Below are positions 55,622-63,946 of a DNA stretch of 64,000 bases, piece by piece. The stretch is from Lentilactobacillus curieae (lineage in GTDB: Bacteria > Bacillota > Bacilli > Lactobacillales > Lactobacillaceae). Position 1 is the stretch's first letter, and each line of letters starts with the position of its first letter. Below the pieces are notes generated by a model. It saw only the letters and a program-made list of their open reading frames with translations. It was not told the DNA's origin and made no database searches. The translations under genes and the position numbers were made by a program. The DNA lies in assembly GCF_000785105.2 (NCBI RefSeq), contig NZ_CP018906.1, positions 806,001 to 870,000 on the forward strand, read 5' to 3'.

Positions 55622-55637
55622 TGTTTCATGTGAAACA
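55622..55637. promoter_or_regulatory. parS-like site between mnmE and mnmG
   Basis: TGTTTCATGTGAAACA, identical to the gyrB-gyrA copy and one base from the perfect parS palindrome; it ends three bases before the mnmG ribosome site. Confidence 0.75.
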
Positions 55638-55653
55638 TTTGGAGGAAAAAACA

Positions 55654-57594
55654 TTGGAGAGTTTACGTGTTAGCGATGTGAAACAGTCATATCGCGGTGA
55701 AGACTATGATGTCATTGTAGTTGGAGCAGGCCACGCTGGCTGTGAGGCCGCACTTGCTGCTGCTCGGATGGGTAACAGAACATTGTTAATGACCATTAAT
55801 TTGGACATGGTGGCGTTCATGCCATGTAATCCATCAATCGGTGGCCCTGCAAAGGGAATCGTGGTTCGTGAAGTTGATGCTTTAGGTGGCGAAATGGGTC
55901 ACAACATTGATAAGACTTATGTTCAAATGAGAATGTTGAATACTGGTAAGGGTCCAGCAGTTCAAGCTTTAAGAGCTCAAGCTGATAAGCATGCTTACCA
56001 TGCTGAAATGAAGGATACGCTTGAAAATGAACCAAATTTGACACTCCGTCAAGGGATTGTTGATGACTTGATTGTTGAAGATGGTGAATGTCGAGGAGTA
56101 ATTACCAATACAGGTGCTAAATACAGTGCTAAGGCTGTTGTAATTGCTGCTGGAACCGCTGCTCGCGGTAAGATTATCATCGGGGAATTGATGTACGCAT
56201 CAGGTCCTAATAATTCACAACCAGCCGAAAAGTTAACTGCTAACTTAGAAAAACTAGGTTTTGATTTGGAACGGTTTAAGACCGGTACCCCTCCACGGGT
56301 TGATGGAACAACTATTGATTACGGTAAAACTGAGGAACAACCTGGAGATGAACAACCAAATCACTTTAGTTACGAAACTCCAGATAGTGAATACATTGAT
56401 GTGAAGAACCAACTATCTTGTTGGCTAACTTATACCAATGAAAAAACCCATGAAATTATCAAAGAAAATCTTGATCGAGCACCTATGTTTACTGGTGTGA
56501 TTGAAGGTGTCGGTCCACGTTACTGCCCTTCAATTGAGGATAAAATTGTCCGCTTTGCGGATAAGAGTCGTCACCAACTATTCTTAGAGCCAGAAGGTCG
56601 TAAGACAGAGGAATGGTATGTTCAAGGACTCTCAACTTCAATGCCTGAAGAAGTTCAGCAAAAGATCGTTCACTCAATTGCAGGTTTGGAAAATGCTCAA
56701 ATGATGCGTCCAGGTTACGCAATTGAATATGATGTAGTTGCGCCTTACCAATTGAAGCCAACTTTGGAAACTAAGCTGCTTAAGAATTTGTACACTGCTG
56801 GCCAAACAAATGGTACTTCAGGATATGAAGAAGCTGCTGGTCAAGGAATTATTGCCGGAATTAACGCTGGTCGCCGAGCACTCGGTAAAGAACCATTCGT
56901 TTTGAAGCGGAATGAAGCTTATATTGGTGTAATGATTGATGATTTGGTAACTAAGGGAACTAAGGAACCATATCGTTTATTAACTAGTCGTGCAGAATAT
57001 CGTTTGTTGCTTAGAAATGATAACGCTGATATGCGGCTAACTGAAAAAGGCCATGAACTTGGACTAATTTCAGAAGATCGTTACGAAAACTTCTTAGCTA
57101 AGAAATCTGCTGTTGAAAGTGAACTTGATCGCCTGAATAGCATTCGGATTAAGCCTTCTGATAAGGTGAACGAATTTGTTCAAGCGCATGGTGATAAACC
57201 ACTTCAAGACGGTGTGCTTGCCGCTGTGTTCCTTCGTCGACCATATGTTGATTACAAAACTTTGATGCAATTTATCGATGCTCCTGAGGTTTCACTTGAT
57301 CACCGTGTAGTCGAGCAAGTGGAAATTCGGACTAAGTATGCTGGTTATATTGCTAAAGCTGAAGCTAACGTCGATAAGATGAAGCGGATGGAAGAAAAGC
57401 ATATTCCAGATCGAATTGATTACGCTGCGATTGATGGAATTGCCACTGAGGCCCGCCAAAAGTTGGCTAAGATCCAGCCACAAACAATTGCCCAAGCATC
57501 AAGAATTAGTGGGGTTAACCCATCTGATATTGCAATTTTGAGTGTATACATTCAACAGGGAAAGATTGCGAAGATTGATGCTCAAGGTGCATAA
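55654..57594 (+). CDS. mnmG: tRNA uridine-5-carboxymethylaminomethyl synthase MnmG (GidA)
   Basis: A 646-residue FAD enzyme, partner of MnmE. FAD-binding [19 protein letters not shown] near the N-terminus, the [11 protein letters not shown] loop, and [12 protein letters not shown] later. The frame is open back to 55621, but GGAGG (55641-55645) points to a TTG at 55654, giving a product that starts [13 protein letters not shown]. The downstream rsmG-parA-parB genes found here in many Firmicutes are absent from this window. Confidence 0.96.
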   Translation: MESLRVSDVKQSYRGEDYDVIVVGAGHAGCEAALAAARMGNRTLLMTINLDMVAFMPCNPSIGGPAKGIVVREVDALGGEMGHNIDKTYVQMRMLNTGKGPAVQALRAQADKHAYHAEMKDTLENEPNLTLRQGIVDDLIVEDGECRGVITNTGAKYSAKAVVIAAGTAARGKIIIGELMYASGPNNSQPAEKLTANLEKLGFDLERFKTGTPPRVDGTTIDYGKTEEQPGDEQPNHFSYETPDSEYIDVKNQLSCWLTYTNEKTHEIIKENLDRAPMFTGVIEGVGPRYCPSIEDKIVRFADKSRHQLFLEPEGRKTEEWYVQGLSTSMPEEVQQKIVHSIAGLENAQMMRPGYAIEYDVVAPYQLKPTLETKLLKNLYTAGQTNGTSGYEEAAGQGIIAGINAGRRALGKEPFVLKRNEAYIGVMIDDLVTKGTKEPYRLLTSRAEYRLLLRNDNADMRLTEKGHELGLISEDRYENFLAKKSAVESELDRLNSIRIKPSDKVNEFVQAHGDKPLQDGVLAAVFLRRPYVDYKTLMQFIDAPEVSLDHRVVEQVEIRTKYAGYIAKAEANVDKMKRMEEKHIPDRIDYAAIDGIATEARQKLAKIQPQTIAQASRISGVNPSDIAILSVYIQQGKIAKIDAQGA

Positions 57595-57615
57595 ATGATT
57601 AAATGAATAGGGAGC

Positions 57616-57666
57616 GTTACAGAAATCTTTGATTTCGTTTTAACGCCCCCACAACGATGACACAAA
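57616..57666 (+). repeat. Direct repeat copy 1 (51 bp) with internal hairpin
   Basis: Same 51-base unit as at 57718-57768 with two or three differences. Within this copy, GCGTTA and TAACGC form the outer arms of a hairpin and AAATC/GATTT the inner arms. It lies in the 236-base gap after mnmG, which holds no gene. Confidence 0.85.
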
Positions 57667-57717
57667 CTGAGCGCTGCGAATAGCGGCGGTCAGTCGTGAC
57701 AGAGACTGTGAAGAGCT

Positions 57718-57768
57718 GTTACAGAAATCTTTGATTTCGTCTTAACGCCCCCACAACGAAGACACAAA
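57718..57768 (+). repeat. Direct repeat copy 2 (51 bp)
   Basis: Second copy, 102 bases after the first. The inner AAATC/GATTT hairpin is kept, but the outer arm is changed (GCTGTTA instead of GCGTTA), so base pairing is weaker than in copy 1. Confidence 0.85.
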
Positions 57769-57803
57769 AAAGGCTACGATGTTAAAAACATCGTAGCCTT
57801 TTT
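57766..57803. terminator. Bidirectional terminator after mnmG
   Basis: AAAAAGGCTACGATGTT / AACATCGTAGCCTTTTT with a 3-base loop, one of the strongest hairpins in the window. Confidence 0.92.
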
Positions 57804-57830
57804 ATTAGGTTCATTAACCATTTAAATATT

Positions 57831-59033
57831 TTATCTTTGTGGCTTCATATTTAACGTACTAAATAATGTAAAGCTTAATATCATACAAATCGCAATAGCA
57901 ACTGCCATCGGTAGGTATGTTGCAGTTCCGAATAGACCAACAATTGGAGACATCAGACTACCAGTACCATTTTGAGCTAAACCAAATAGTGCAGAAATAC
58001 TACCGCCGTTTCGGGAGCCAATGTTCATAACGATTGAAGTTGTGAGGGTAAAGAGTACACCAAACTGTGTGACAATCAAGAATACCAATACGATTACGAT
58101 TGGTAATGATCTAAATGTGTACCAACTTCCAACTAGCAATAACGAACTAATGAATGCGGTCATTAAAACAATTTTTGTCTGTTTCGTTTCCGGAACTCGA
58201 CTTGCTAGGAATCCTGGGATAATTGAACCAATTGCAATCCCGATCCCGTTTAGTGCATATAAGAAGCTGAAGTTTTGTACGGACATATTGAAGTAATCTT
58301 GAAATACAAATGATGAAGCTGAAATGTAAGCAAATAGTCCGCCCGTAACTAGCCCAGCTGAAATGATTAGTCTCAGGAACCTACCGTTCTTAACTAGTGC
58401 TCCAATTGAGGCGATGGTAGAAATGAATCCACCGTCAGTCCTTTCGTTAGTTGGCAAGGTTTCCTTGATTCCGCAGAACAGTGCCAAAACAACTAACAGT
58501 CCAATTACAGCAAGAACGACAAATATTCCCTGCCAACTGGTGTACTGAATGATTATTCCCCCAATAACCGGTGATAAAACTGGGAAAATTCCGTTAACTG
58601 CGGAAAGCATCGAGTAAAATTTAGTTAATAATGGGCCGCTGAATAGGTCTCGTGCGATTGCCCTTGAAAGTACCTGACCGGATGAACCAGCGAGTCCTTG
58701 GATAAATCTAAGGCCAATCAAAAGCGTAATTGAGTTGGTCATAGAAATCATTAGTGAAACAATTCCAAATAGGGCAAATCCAATGATTAATGGTTTTTTT
58801 CTACCAAATTTATCACTCAGTGGTCCAACAATTAGTTGGCCCAGAGCAAGTCCAATCAAACAGGCGCTTAGGCTTAGTTGTAGTACAGATACCTGGGTGT
58901 GTAGATCAGTCGCCATTTGCGGTAAGGCTGGCAGGTACATGTCCATCGAAAGTGGTCCCGTTGCGCTGACGGTTCCTAAAATAAACGCGAGCCACGCTTG
59001 TTTTTTTCCAGAAATATTTGATTTCATTTTCAT
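57831..59033 (-). CDS. Bcr/CflA-type multidrug MFS exporter
   Basis: A 400-residue, 12-helix drug:H+ antiporter. The Bcr/CflA signature at helix 1, TGPLSMDMYLPALPQMATDL, and the A-motif GPLSDKFGRKKPLIIG are clear. Substrates of the group include bicyclomycin, chloramphenicol and sulfonamides, but the range cannot be told from sequence. No regulator lies beside it. It is transcribed toward mnmG and ends at the shared terminator. Confidence 0.92.
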   Translation of the reverse strand: MKMKSNISGKKQAWLAFILGTVSATGPLSMDMYLPALPQMATDLHTQVSVLQLSLSACLIGLALGQLIVGPLSDKFGRKKPLIIGFALFGIVSLMISMTNSITLLIGLRFIQGLAGSSGQVLSRAIARDLFSGPLLTKFYSMLSAVNGIFPVLSPVIGGIIIQYTSWQGIFVVLAVIGLLVVLALFCGIKETLPTNERTDGGFISTIASIGALVKNGRFLRLIISAGLVTGGLFAYISASSFVFQDYFNMSVQNFSFLYALNGIGIAIGSIIPGFLASRVPETKQTKIVLMTAFISSLLLVGSWYTFRSLPIVIVLVFLIVTQFGVLFTLTTSIVMNIGSRNGGSISALFGLAQNGTGSLMSPIVGLFGTATYLPMAVAIAICMILSFTLFSTLNMKPQR

Positions 59034-59144
59034 TCTCCTAACACGATTTACTATAATACAGGGTTGGCTTACCTAGCGCAAATTAATAAGAAGTGCTTAA
59101 GATATGAACTCAATATTAATAATGTGATAAAATAAGTGTCAGCT

Positions 59145-59176
59145 GTAGCCTACCTTTTAGTTAGGCTACTTTTATT
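59145..59176 (+). promoter_or_regulatory. Terminator-like hairpin in the lepB leader
   Basis: GTAGCCTA (59145-59152) pairs with TAGGCTAC (59162-59169), followed by TTTTATTT. With a -10-like TAAAAT at 59128-59133, the hairpin would lie at the very 5' end of the lepB message, 16 bases before the ribosome site. It could attenuate or stabilise the message. Confidence 0.5.
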
Positions 59177-59191
59177 TAAAGGAGTTAAACA

Positions 59192-59812
59192 ATGTCAAAG
59201 AAATCAAAAGCTGAACAAAAGCCAAATTCGAAATTTGCTGAAGCCATGAGTTGGATCATTCCAATTGTAGTTGGAGTATTAGTTGCACTACTATTGAGAC
59301 AATTTGTTGTAACATTTGCTCGGGTAGATGGTCCTTCAATGGAACCAAACCTAGTAAATAATGAACGAATGATAGTTTGGCGTCAGGCTAAAGTAAAACA
59401 CCTCAGCGTAATTGTGTTTGATGCTCATGGAGTCGATCCAGAAGCTACTAAGCCAAATACCGATTATGTTAAGCGGGTGATTGGAATGCCTGGGGACACC
59501 GTTTCAAGTCGTAACGGTAATATCTATGTTAATGGCAAAAAAATCAACCAAAACTTTATTAATAAGTACCAAAGAACTACTGGTACAGGTAACTGGGACT
59601 TGAAGTCATTATCAAAGAGTTGGTCGAGACATACTAACTCAGTTAAGGTTCCTAAGGGTGAATATTTTGCCCTTGGTGATCACCGTAGCGTATCTAACGA
59701 TGGTCGTTACTGGGGTTTCATTCCTAAGAAAAAGGTTCTTGGAGTTGCCAAGACATTCTTCTGGGAAACAAACAAGACTAAGCGTAATAACGTTAATAAT
59801 TTAGCTTATTAA
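59192..59812 (+). CDS. lepB: Signal peptidase I
   Basis: A 206-residue membrane peptidase that cleaves signal peptides of exported proteins. One membrane helix (about 21-43), catalytic Ser in VDGPSMEPNL (about 51), catalytic Lys in YVKRVIGMPGDTV (about 94), and box E GDHRSVSNDGRYWG. AAAGGAG precedes the ATG. The stop is followed by its own terminator. Confidence 0.96.
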   Translation: MSKKSKAEQKPNSKFAEAMSWIIPIVVGVLVALLLRQFVVTFARVDGPSMEPNLVNNERMIVWRQAKVKHLSVIVFDAHGVDPEATKPNTDYVKRVIGMPGDTVSSRNGNIYVNGKKINQNFINKYQRTTGTGNWDLKSLSKSWSRHTNSVKVPKGEYFALGDHRSVSNDGRYWGFIPKKKVLGVAKTFFWETNKTKRNNVNNLAY

Positions 59813-59819
59813 TTAAATT

Positions 59820-59864
59820 GGTTCTCACATTAACTACGGCAGTGGTTGAGTGAGAGCTTTTTTG
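59820..59864 (+). terminator. Terminator after lepB
   Basis: GTTCTCAC / GTGAGAGC outer stem with inner ACTAC/GTGGT pairing and six T. Confidence 0.75.
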
Positions 59865-59884
59865 TTAGAAAGGTTGAATAATAT

Positions 59885-60526
59885 ATGGTTGATTTGGATA
59901 AACTGTACCGAATTTTGAGTCAACATTTAGGCCCGTCTGGCTGGTGGCCGGCGGATTCTAAGCGAGAAATTATTATTGGTGCCATTTTAGTTCAAAACAC
60001 CAACTGGAATAATGCTGCGTTGGGATTGGTCAGTCTTAAAGCAAAGACAGCGTTTGAACCAAAAAACATTCTTAGTTTATCGCAATCAGAGTTGATGGAG
60101 ATAATCAAATCAAGTGGGTTTTATAAAAATAAATCGCGAGCAATTTTGGCCACATTTGAATGGCTGAATAATGAGGGGTGGGACTATGATGAAATCCGTG
60201 ATCGTTATGGGGACAATCTTCGGCAGCAGCTGTTAAAAATCCCCGGGATTGGCCAAGAAACGGCGGATGTTTTTCAAGTTTACATTTTTGATAAACCGGT
60301 ATTCATTGCAGACAGTTATACACGCCGACTATTCAGTAAACTTGGTTATCGAAAGACAAAAACTTACCAAGATCTTTGGCGCCAGGTAAAGTTACCTGCG
60401 AGTTTTAGTTATCAGGACGCTCAAGAGTTTCATGGATTAATTGATAATTTTGGGAAACAATATTTAAGGTATGCGGGACAGTTTGAGAAAAGTTTTTTAA
60501 ATAACAAAGACGTGAAACACTCGTAA
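59885..60526 (+). CDS. HhH-GPD family DNA glycosylase (endonuclease III-like, no iron-sulphur cluster)
   Basis: A 213-residue base-excision repair protein. The helix-hairpin-helix reads LLKIPGIGQETADVFQVY (about 118-135), and the catalytic Asp follows in FIADSYTRRLFSKLG. The Lys typical of endonuclease III (G-x-K-T) is replaced by Glu, and the four cluster cysteines at the C-terminus are missing, so it is probably a monofunctional glycosylase. The damaged base is unknown. The last codons form the left arm of the following terminator. Confidence 0.87.
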   Translation: MVDLDKLYRILSQHLGPSGWWPADSKREIIIGAILVQNTNWNNAALGLVSLKAKTAFEPKNILSLSQSELMEIIKSSGFYKNKSRAILATFEWLNNEGWDYDEIRDRYGDNLRQQLLKIPGIGQETADVFQVYIFDKPVFIADSYTRRLFSKLGYRKTKTYQDLWRQVKLPASFSYQDAQEFHGLIDNFGKQYLRYAGQFEKSFLNNKDVKHS

Positions 60527-60541
60527 GTGTTTCACGTCTTT
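60506..60541. terminator. Bidirectional terminator with half-parS arms
   Basis: A 16-bp stem, AAAGACGTGAAACACT and its complement around CGTA, overlapping the stop codon of the glycosylase gene and ending five bases before the phosphatase stop. Confidence 0.88.
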
Positions 60542-60545
60542 TGCT

Positions 60546-61190
60546 CTAGATTTCTGTTTGGTTGTACTTTAATAGCTCAGGTTCAGCTGTTACATCTAAC
60601 ACAGCGATACTTCCATTTTGGGGCTGTTCAACAAACCCACCTGGCTTTGAGTAAAGCGTAGCAACGTTTCTGATGAATGTTCCATGTGAAACAACCAACG
60701 CTGTTTCTCCATCTTTAAGTTGTTTTTGGACATCAGAGAATGCTAATTGAATTCGGTGTTTTAAATCGTCACCAGTTTCAGCTTCTTTAAATGGATCCGC
60801 ATCATGCATGAAATCACGGACCTTAAATGTATCATATTTTTTGATTAACACGTCCTGATCGAAGCTTCCGTGGGGGCCACCAATTTGGTTCCAGGTTAAT
60901 ACACTGTCGATTCCCTCAAACGAACCAAAGTAAACTTCTCGAAAGTTTTTATCGATAATAGGAGTCACTGTTGAGGCAGTGTTTTCCGCTAAGATTAGAT
61001 CTCGGGTTCGAATTGCCCGCATCATGTCTGAACTGAGTGCTAAATCAAAGTGAACCTGACTCAGTAGTTTACCAGTAGCTGATGCTTGTCTTTCGCCAGC
61101 TTCAGTTAATGGCGAGTCGACCCACCCTTGCATTCTTCTAAAACGGTTAAGAATTGTTTGACCATGACGGACTAGATAGACTGTTTTCAT
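60546..61190 (-). CDS. Histidine phosphatase family protein (phosphoglycerate mutase-like)
   Basis: A 214-residue phosphatase. The phospho-accepting His is in YLVRHGQTILNRFRRMQG at the N-terminus and the second in ALVVSHGTFIRN (about 155). It belongs to the cofactor-dependent PGM-like group used widely as broad phosphatases; the substrate is unknown. The gene contains a parS-like sequence at 60678-60693. Confidence 0.9.
   Translation of the reverse strand: MKTVYLVRHGQTILNRFRRMQGWVDSPLTEAGERQASATGKLLSQVHFDLALSSDMMRAIRTRDLILAENTASTVTPIIDKNFREVYFGSFEGIDSVLTWNQIGGPHGSFDQDVLIKKYDTFKVRDFMHDADPFKEAETGDDLKHRIQLAFSDVQKQLKDGETALVVSHGTFIRNVATLYSKPGGFVEQPQNGSIAVLDVTAEPELLKYNQTEI
60678..60693. promoter_or_regulatory. 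Degenerate parS-like site inside the phosphatase gene
   Basis: TGTTCCATGTGAAACA, two mismatches from the perfect palindrome but only one from the Bacillus form TGTTCCACGTGAAACA. Confidence 0.5.
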
Positions 61191-61251
61191 AATTATTCCC
61201 TTCGAAAATAAAGACTATCATTATTTTAATATATCCGGCACAAATTAGCCA

Positions 61252-61848
61252 TTAAGCTTGTACTGTCACTGGACTAGTTGCCAAAAAATTAGAGACGATT
61301 TGGTTGGCAACGGATGTGTCAGTCATAATTGATTCTGGGTGGAATTGGATTCCATAAACTGCGCGTTCTTCATCAGCGATGGCCATAATTTCCCGATCCT
61401 CAGAAACGGCACTGACACTAAGATCAATTGGGAGGGGACCATGTGAAACTACCAGTGAATGATATCTTGCTGCAGTAAAGGACGAGGGGCAATCATTAAA
61501 AAGTTGGTTTTGCTCCAAAACGGTAATGTTTGAAGGTTTTCCATGCATTAATTTATTGGCATGGACTACTTTACCACCATAGGCTTCAGCAATTGCTTGG
61601 TGGCCTAAACAGACTCCCAGAATTGGTGTTTTGCCAATAAACTTATCGAGTACTTCCATTAGTTTACCGGCATCTTCAGGTCGCCCAGGTCCAGGAGAAA
61701 GAATGATTCGCTCCGGATTAAGGTCCTCAAGGTGGTCAAGCTGAGGGTCATCGTTCTTTAATACCGTAACGTTACCGTTAGTTAGCGTCCCAATCAGTTG
61801 ACTGAGGTTGTAAGAAAAACTGTCGTAATTATCAATTAGAAAATTCAT
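61252..61848 (-). CDS. trpG: Anthranilate/aminodeoxychorismate synthase glutaminase subunit
   Basis: A 198-residue class I glutamine amidotransferase. FLIDNYDSFSYNL at the start, oxyanion SPGPGRPEDAG, nucleophile Cys in GVCLGHQAIAEAYGG (about 78), and the catalytic His-Glu in GIQFHPESIMT. It supplies ammonia to the partner encoded just upstream, with which it overlaps by 17 bases. The Trp T-box upstream of the pair favours TrpG over PabA, though one subunit can serve both enzymes. ATG at 61848 chosen for spacing from GGAGGAG. Confidence 0.9.
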   Translation of the reverse strand: MNFLIDNYDSFSYNLSQLIGTLTNGNVTVLKNDDPQLDHLEDLNPERIILSPGPGRPEDAGKLMEVLDKFIGKTPILGVCLGHQAIAEAYGGKVVHANKLMHGKPSNITVLEQNQLFNDCPSSFTAARYHSLVVSHGPLPIDLSVSAVSEDREIMAIADEERAVYGIQFHPESIMTDTSVANQIVSNFLATSPVTVQA

Positions 61849-63307
61849 GTGCATTCTCCTCCTCTGAAACTGGGTAAAGTGAATTAATCACGCCCCGAGC
61901 TTTATTATTAAATTCTTGATACTCATATTTAGCAACACTGTCGGCAACGATTCCTGCTCCAGAATGGATAATCAAATGATTACCCTTCCGATAAGCAAGC
62001 CGGATTCCAATACATAAATCAAGGTCACCGTTAAAACCAAGGTAGCCAATCCCACCGCCATAGATTCCCCGTTTGTTATTTTCTAGCTTGGCAATGATTT
62101 GCATTGCGGAAACCTTTGGGGCTCCAGATAACGTACCTGCAGGAAGCACGGAGTCAACGATATCCATAGCAGTGATATCTTTAGCAGCTTGGCTTTCAAT
62201 TACTGAACCTAGGTGCATCACACTCGAAAATTTAAGCAGATTTCTTGCAGAAATTACATTAACTGAGCCAAATTCGCTGACACGCCCAAGGTCATTTCTC
62301 CCTAAATCGATCAGCATATTGTGTTCAGAAAGCTCTTTTTCACTGGTTTGAAGTTCCTTAGCGAGTTGTTGATCCTCGGCAGCGGTTTTTCCTCTGCGTC
62401 TAGTACCAGCCAATGGATATGAAAATAGGCTTTCCTGACGTTTGGTGATCAAGGTTTCTGGGGATGCGCCAACCGATTCAAAATCATCGTGATGAAAATA
62501 AAATTGGTATGGTGAAGGATTTTGGTTAAAGAACCTTCGAGCACTTCCTAACAATGAACCCTTAATTGTTGCCATGTGTGGATTAGATAAAATCAATTGA
62601 AAGATATCGCCATCCACAATGTGCTGCTTAGTGGCAGCTACCTTTTTGCTAAACTCAGCTAATGAAAATTGAAGCTTCAGTGGTGACAATTCTGGAGCTT
62701 TGATTGGTATTTGGGTTGTTGGTGACATAATTCTCTGCTTAAATTTATTAAGCTCAGCGGTTGTCTTTTCGAACAATTCTTCAACCCGACTTGCATTGAC
62801 CAGCTTGATGATCGTTACCTGCTGTGAAGTATGGTTATACGCCACCACAGTTTTAACTAACATTAAGTCGGCATCGGCCAGTTCATGAGGATCTGTCACC
62901 TGGGTAATTGATGCTGTGGTGGCATAACGCGAGTAATCATAGCCAAAGTAACCAACAACTCCACCAGTAAACGGTGGCAGTCCGGCTAACCTTGGTGTGC
63001 GATTTTGCTCAAGTAGATTCTCGACGAAGGGATGTAATGGAGTGGCGGTAGTCTTTAAGTCACCTGTAAAATTATCGATGGTGAGCTTACCATTTCGATA
63101 TGTATAACTAGCCTCTGGATCCACACAAATAAATGTATATCCATCTTCATTTTGTTTAGGCTTACCAGTCATCATAAGTGACGGCTTACCTGCAATCTGA
63201 AATTCTCTCATTATTGAAAGAGCGTCAAAGTTGGTATCCTTAAATTCAATTGTGATTGGTAGTAATGCGTAATCCTGCTTTAGGTTCAGTAAGTTTTCAA
63301 TGTTCAT
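61832..63307 (-). CDS. trpE: Anthranilate synthase component I (chorismate-binding)
   Basis: A 491-residue chorismate-utilising enzyme that with TrpG makes anthranilate, the first step to tryptophan. Chorismate-binding core: GDIFQLILSN, GTRRRGKTAAED, HNMLIDLGRNDLGRV, PAGTLSGAPKVSAMQII and GGGIGYLGFNGD. The usual feedback motif LLES is replaced by SLMMTG near residue 43, so Trp inhibition may differ; PabB is the main alternative. The Trp T-box is the best evidence for TrpE. trpDCFBA are not adjacent on this side. Confidence 0.85.
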   Translation of the reverse strand: MNIENLLNLKQDYALLPITIEFKDTNFDALSIMREFQIAGKPSLMMTGKPKQNEDGYTFICVDPEASYTYRNGKLTIDNFTGDLKTTATPLHPFVENLLEQNRTPRLAGLPPFTGGVVGYFGYDYSRYATTASITQVTDPHELADADLMLVKTVVAYNHTSQQVTIIKLVNASRVEELFEKTTAELNKFKQRIMSPTTQIPIKAPELSPLKLQFSLAEFSKKVAATKQHIVDGDIFQLILSNPHMATIKGSLLGSARRFFNQNPSPYQFYFHHDDFESVGASPETLITKRQESLFSYPLAGTRRRGKTAAEDQQLAKELQTSEKELSEHNMLIDLGRNDLGRVSEFGSVNVISARNLLKFSSVMHLGSVIESQAAKDITAMDIVDSVLPAGTLSGAPKVSAMQIIAKLENNKRGIYGGGIGYLGFNGDLDLCIGIRLAYRKGNHLIIHSGAGIVADSVAKYEYQEFNNKARGVINSLYPVSEEENAHEFSN

Positions 63308-63393
63308 AATGGGTTCCTCCGTTAAATTTAGTAGTTTATCAACTCAACGGAAGTTGCCATCGTCTTTCATAAATCATATAAATTCCTCCTATC

Positions 63394-63434
63394 AAAAAAT
63401 CCGCCCTCACAAAAAAGAAATTGTTAAGGACGGA
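63394..63434 (-). terminator. T-box-controlled terminator before trpE
   Basis: Stem of about 12 bp (63400-63411 with 63422-63434) followed by a T-run on the minus strand. Confidence 0.85.
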
Positions 63435-63670
63435 AATTCCGCGGTGCCACCTTAATTCAGCATTCACTTCAAAAAATAGGAAGATAAATACTGCCCTCAT
63501 GAGATACAATCATATCTCTGACAACTGACGTATGTCGAAACGTTTCCCCGTACTAAAATTTCGGAGGAACCCTCGGTGGTCCATTTAGCTAGCTGCGTTC
63601 GGTTACTTCTCAGCTCCAGTAACTCTCTGTGCGTGCACACTAACCTTGATCTCCACCTCATCGGTTTGAT
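63394..63670 (-). promoter_or_regulatory. T-box leader of trpE-trpG, tryptophan (TGG) specifier
   Basis: On the minus strand the Stem I base has the kink-turn GATGA (63658-63662) opposite GA beside the GGTGG/CCACC helix. One base above that helix the specifier loop reads TGG (63581-63583) followed by A. The T-box sequence AAGGTGGCACCGCGG lies at 63439-63453, followed by a terminator TCCGTCCTTAACA / TGTGAGGGCGGA and six T (63394-63434). Uncharged tRNA-Trp would turn on the pair. Confidence 0.92.
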
Positions 63671-63752
63671 GGGCATGTAAATTTATATTGGGAATAAGAT
63701 ACGAGTTTTATGAGAAAAAGTCAACCGATAATTAGAAAATTAATTTTAGATG

Positions 63753-63781
63753 TTGACAATTGTCCGTCACAGGACTAGACT
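63753..63781 (+). promoter_or_regulatory. Promoter of the plus-strand leader at the right edge
   Basis: TTGACA (63753-63758), 17-base spacer, TAGACT (63776-63781); start near 63788, directed away from trpE. Confidence 0.8.
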
Positions 63782-63822
63782 TCAAAACAATTAAATTAAA
63801 ACTTTAACAGGAGATTCTCATT

Positions 63823-63876
63823 ATGCAAACTAAACCACTAGCATTTTCACAGTCTTATTATTTTTGGCCACGCTAG
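63823..63876 (+). CDS. 17-residue aromatic leader peptide (attenuator)
   Basis: ACAGGAG (63807-63813) precedes the ATG by nine bases. The product is MQTKPLAFSQSYYFWPR: two Tyr, two Phe and one Trp in 17 residues, with Tyr-Tyr-Phe-Trp in a row just before the stop. This is the pattern of a ribosome-sensed attenuator for aromatic amino-acid genes. The stop codon sits inside the left arm of the first downstream hairpin, so ribosome position can decide folding. The regulated gene lies beyond the window. Confidence 0.75.
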   Translation: MQTKPLAFSQSYYFWPR

Positions 63877-63925
63877 TGTCTACGACGTACAAGTTGCAGG
63901 CACTGTCTACAACTTGTGCGGCCAA
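63865..63925 (+). promoter_or_regulatory. Attenuator hairpin overlapping the leader peptide's 3' end
   Basis: Outer pairing TGGCC (63865-63869) with GGCCA (63920-63924), starting in the Trp codon of the peptide, and inner pairing ACAAGTTG (63889-63896) with CAACTTGT (63910-63917). Confidence 0.65.
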
Positions 63926-63946
63926 GGTTTGTTAAGCTCAATTATT

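Noticed and set aside
57616-57768. CRISPR array
   Set aside because: Only two 51-base units, spaced 51 bases apart, with no further repeats or cas genes.
60511-60540. Two TGTTTCACGT-like half-sites, possible parS
   Set aside because: The arms are in outward order and form the stem of a terminator; a full parS palindrome is not present.
61438-61456. CCATGTGAAACT inside trpG, possible parS
   Set aside because: Only the right half matches; the left half has too many differences.
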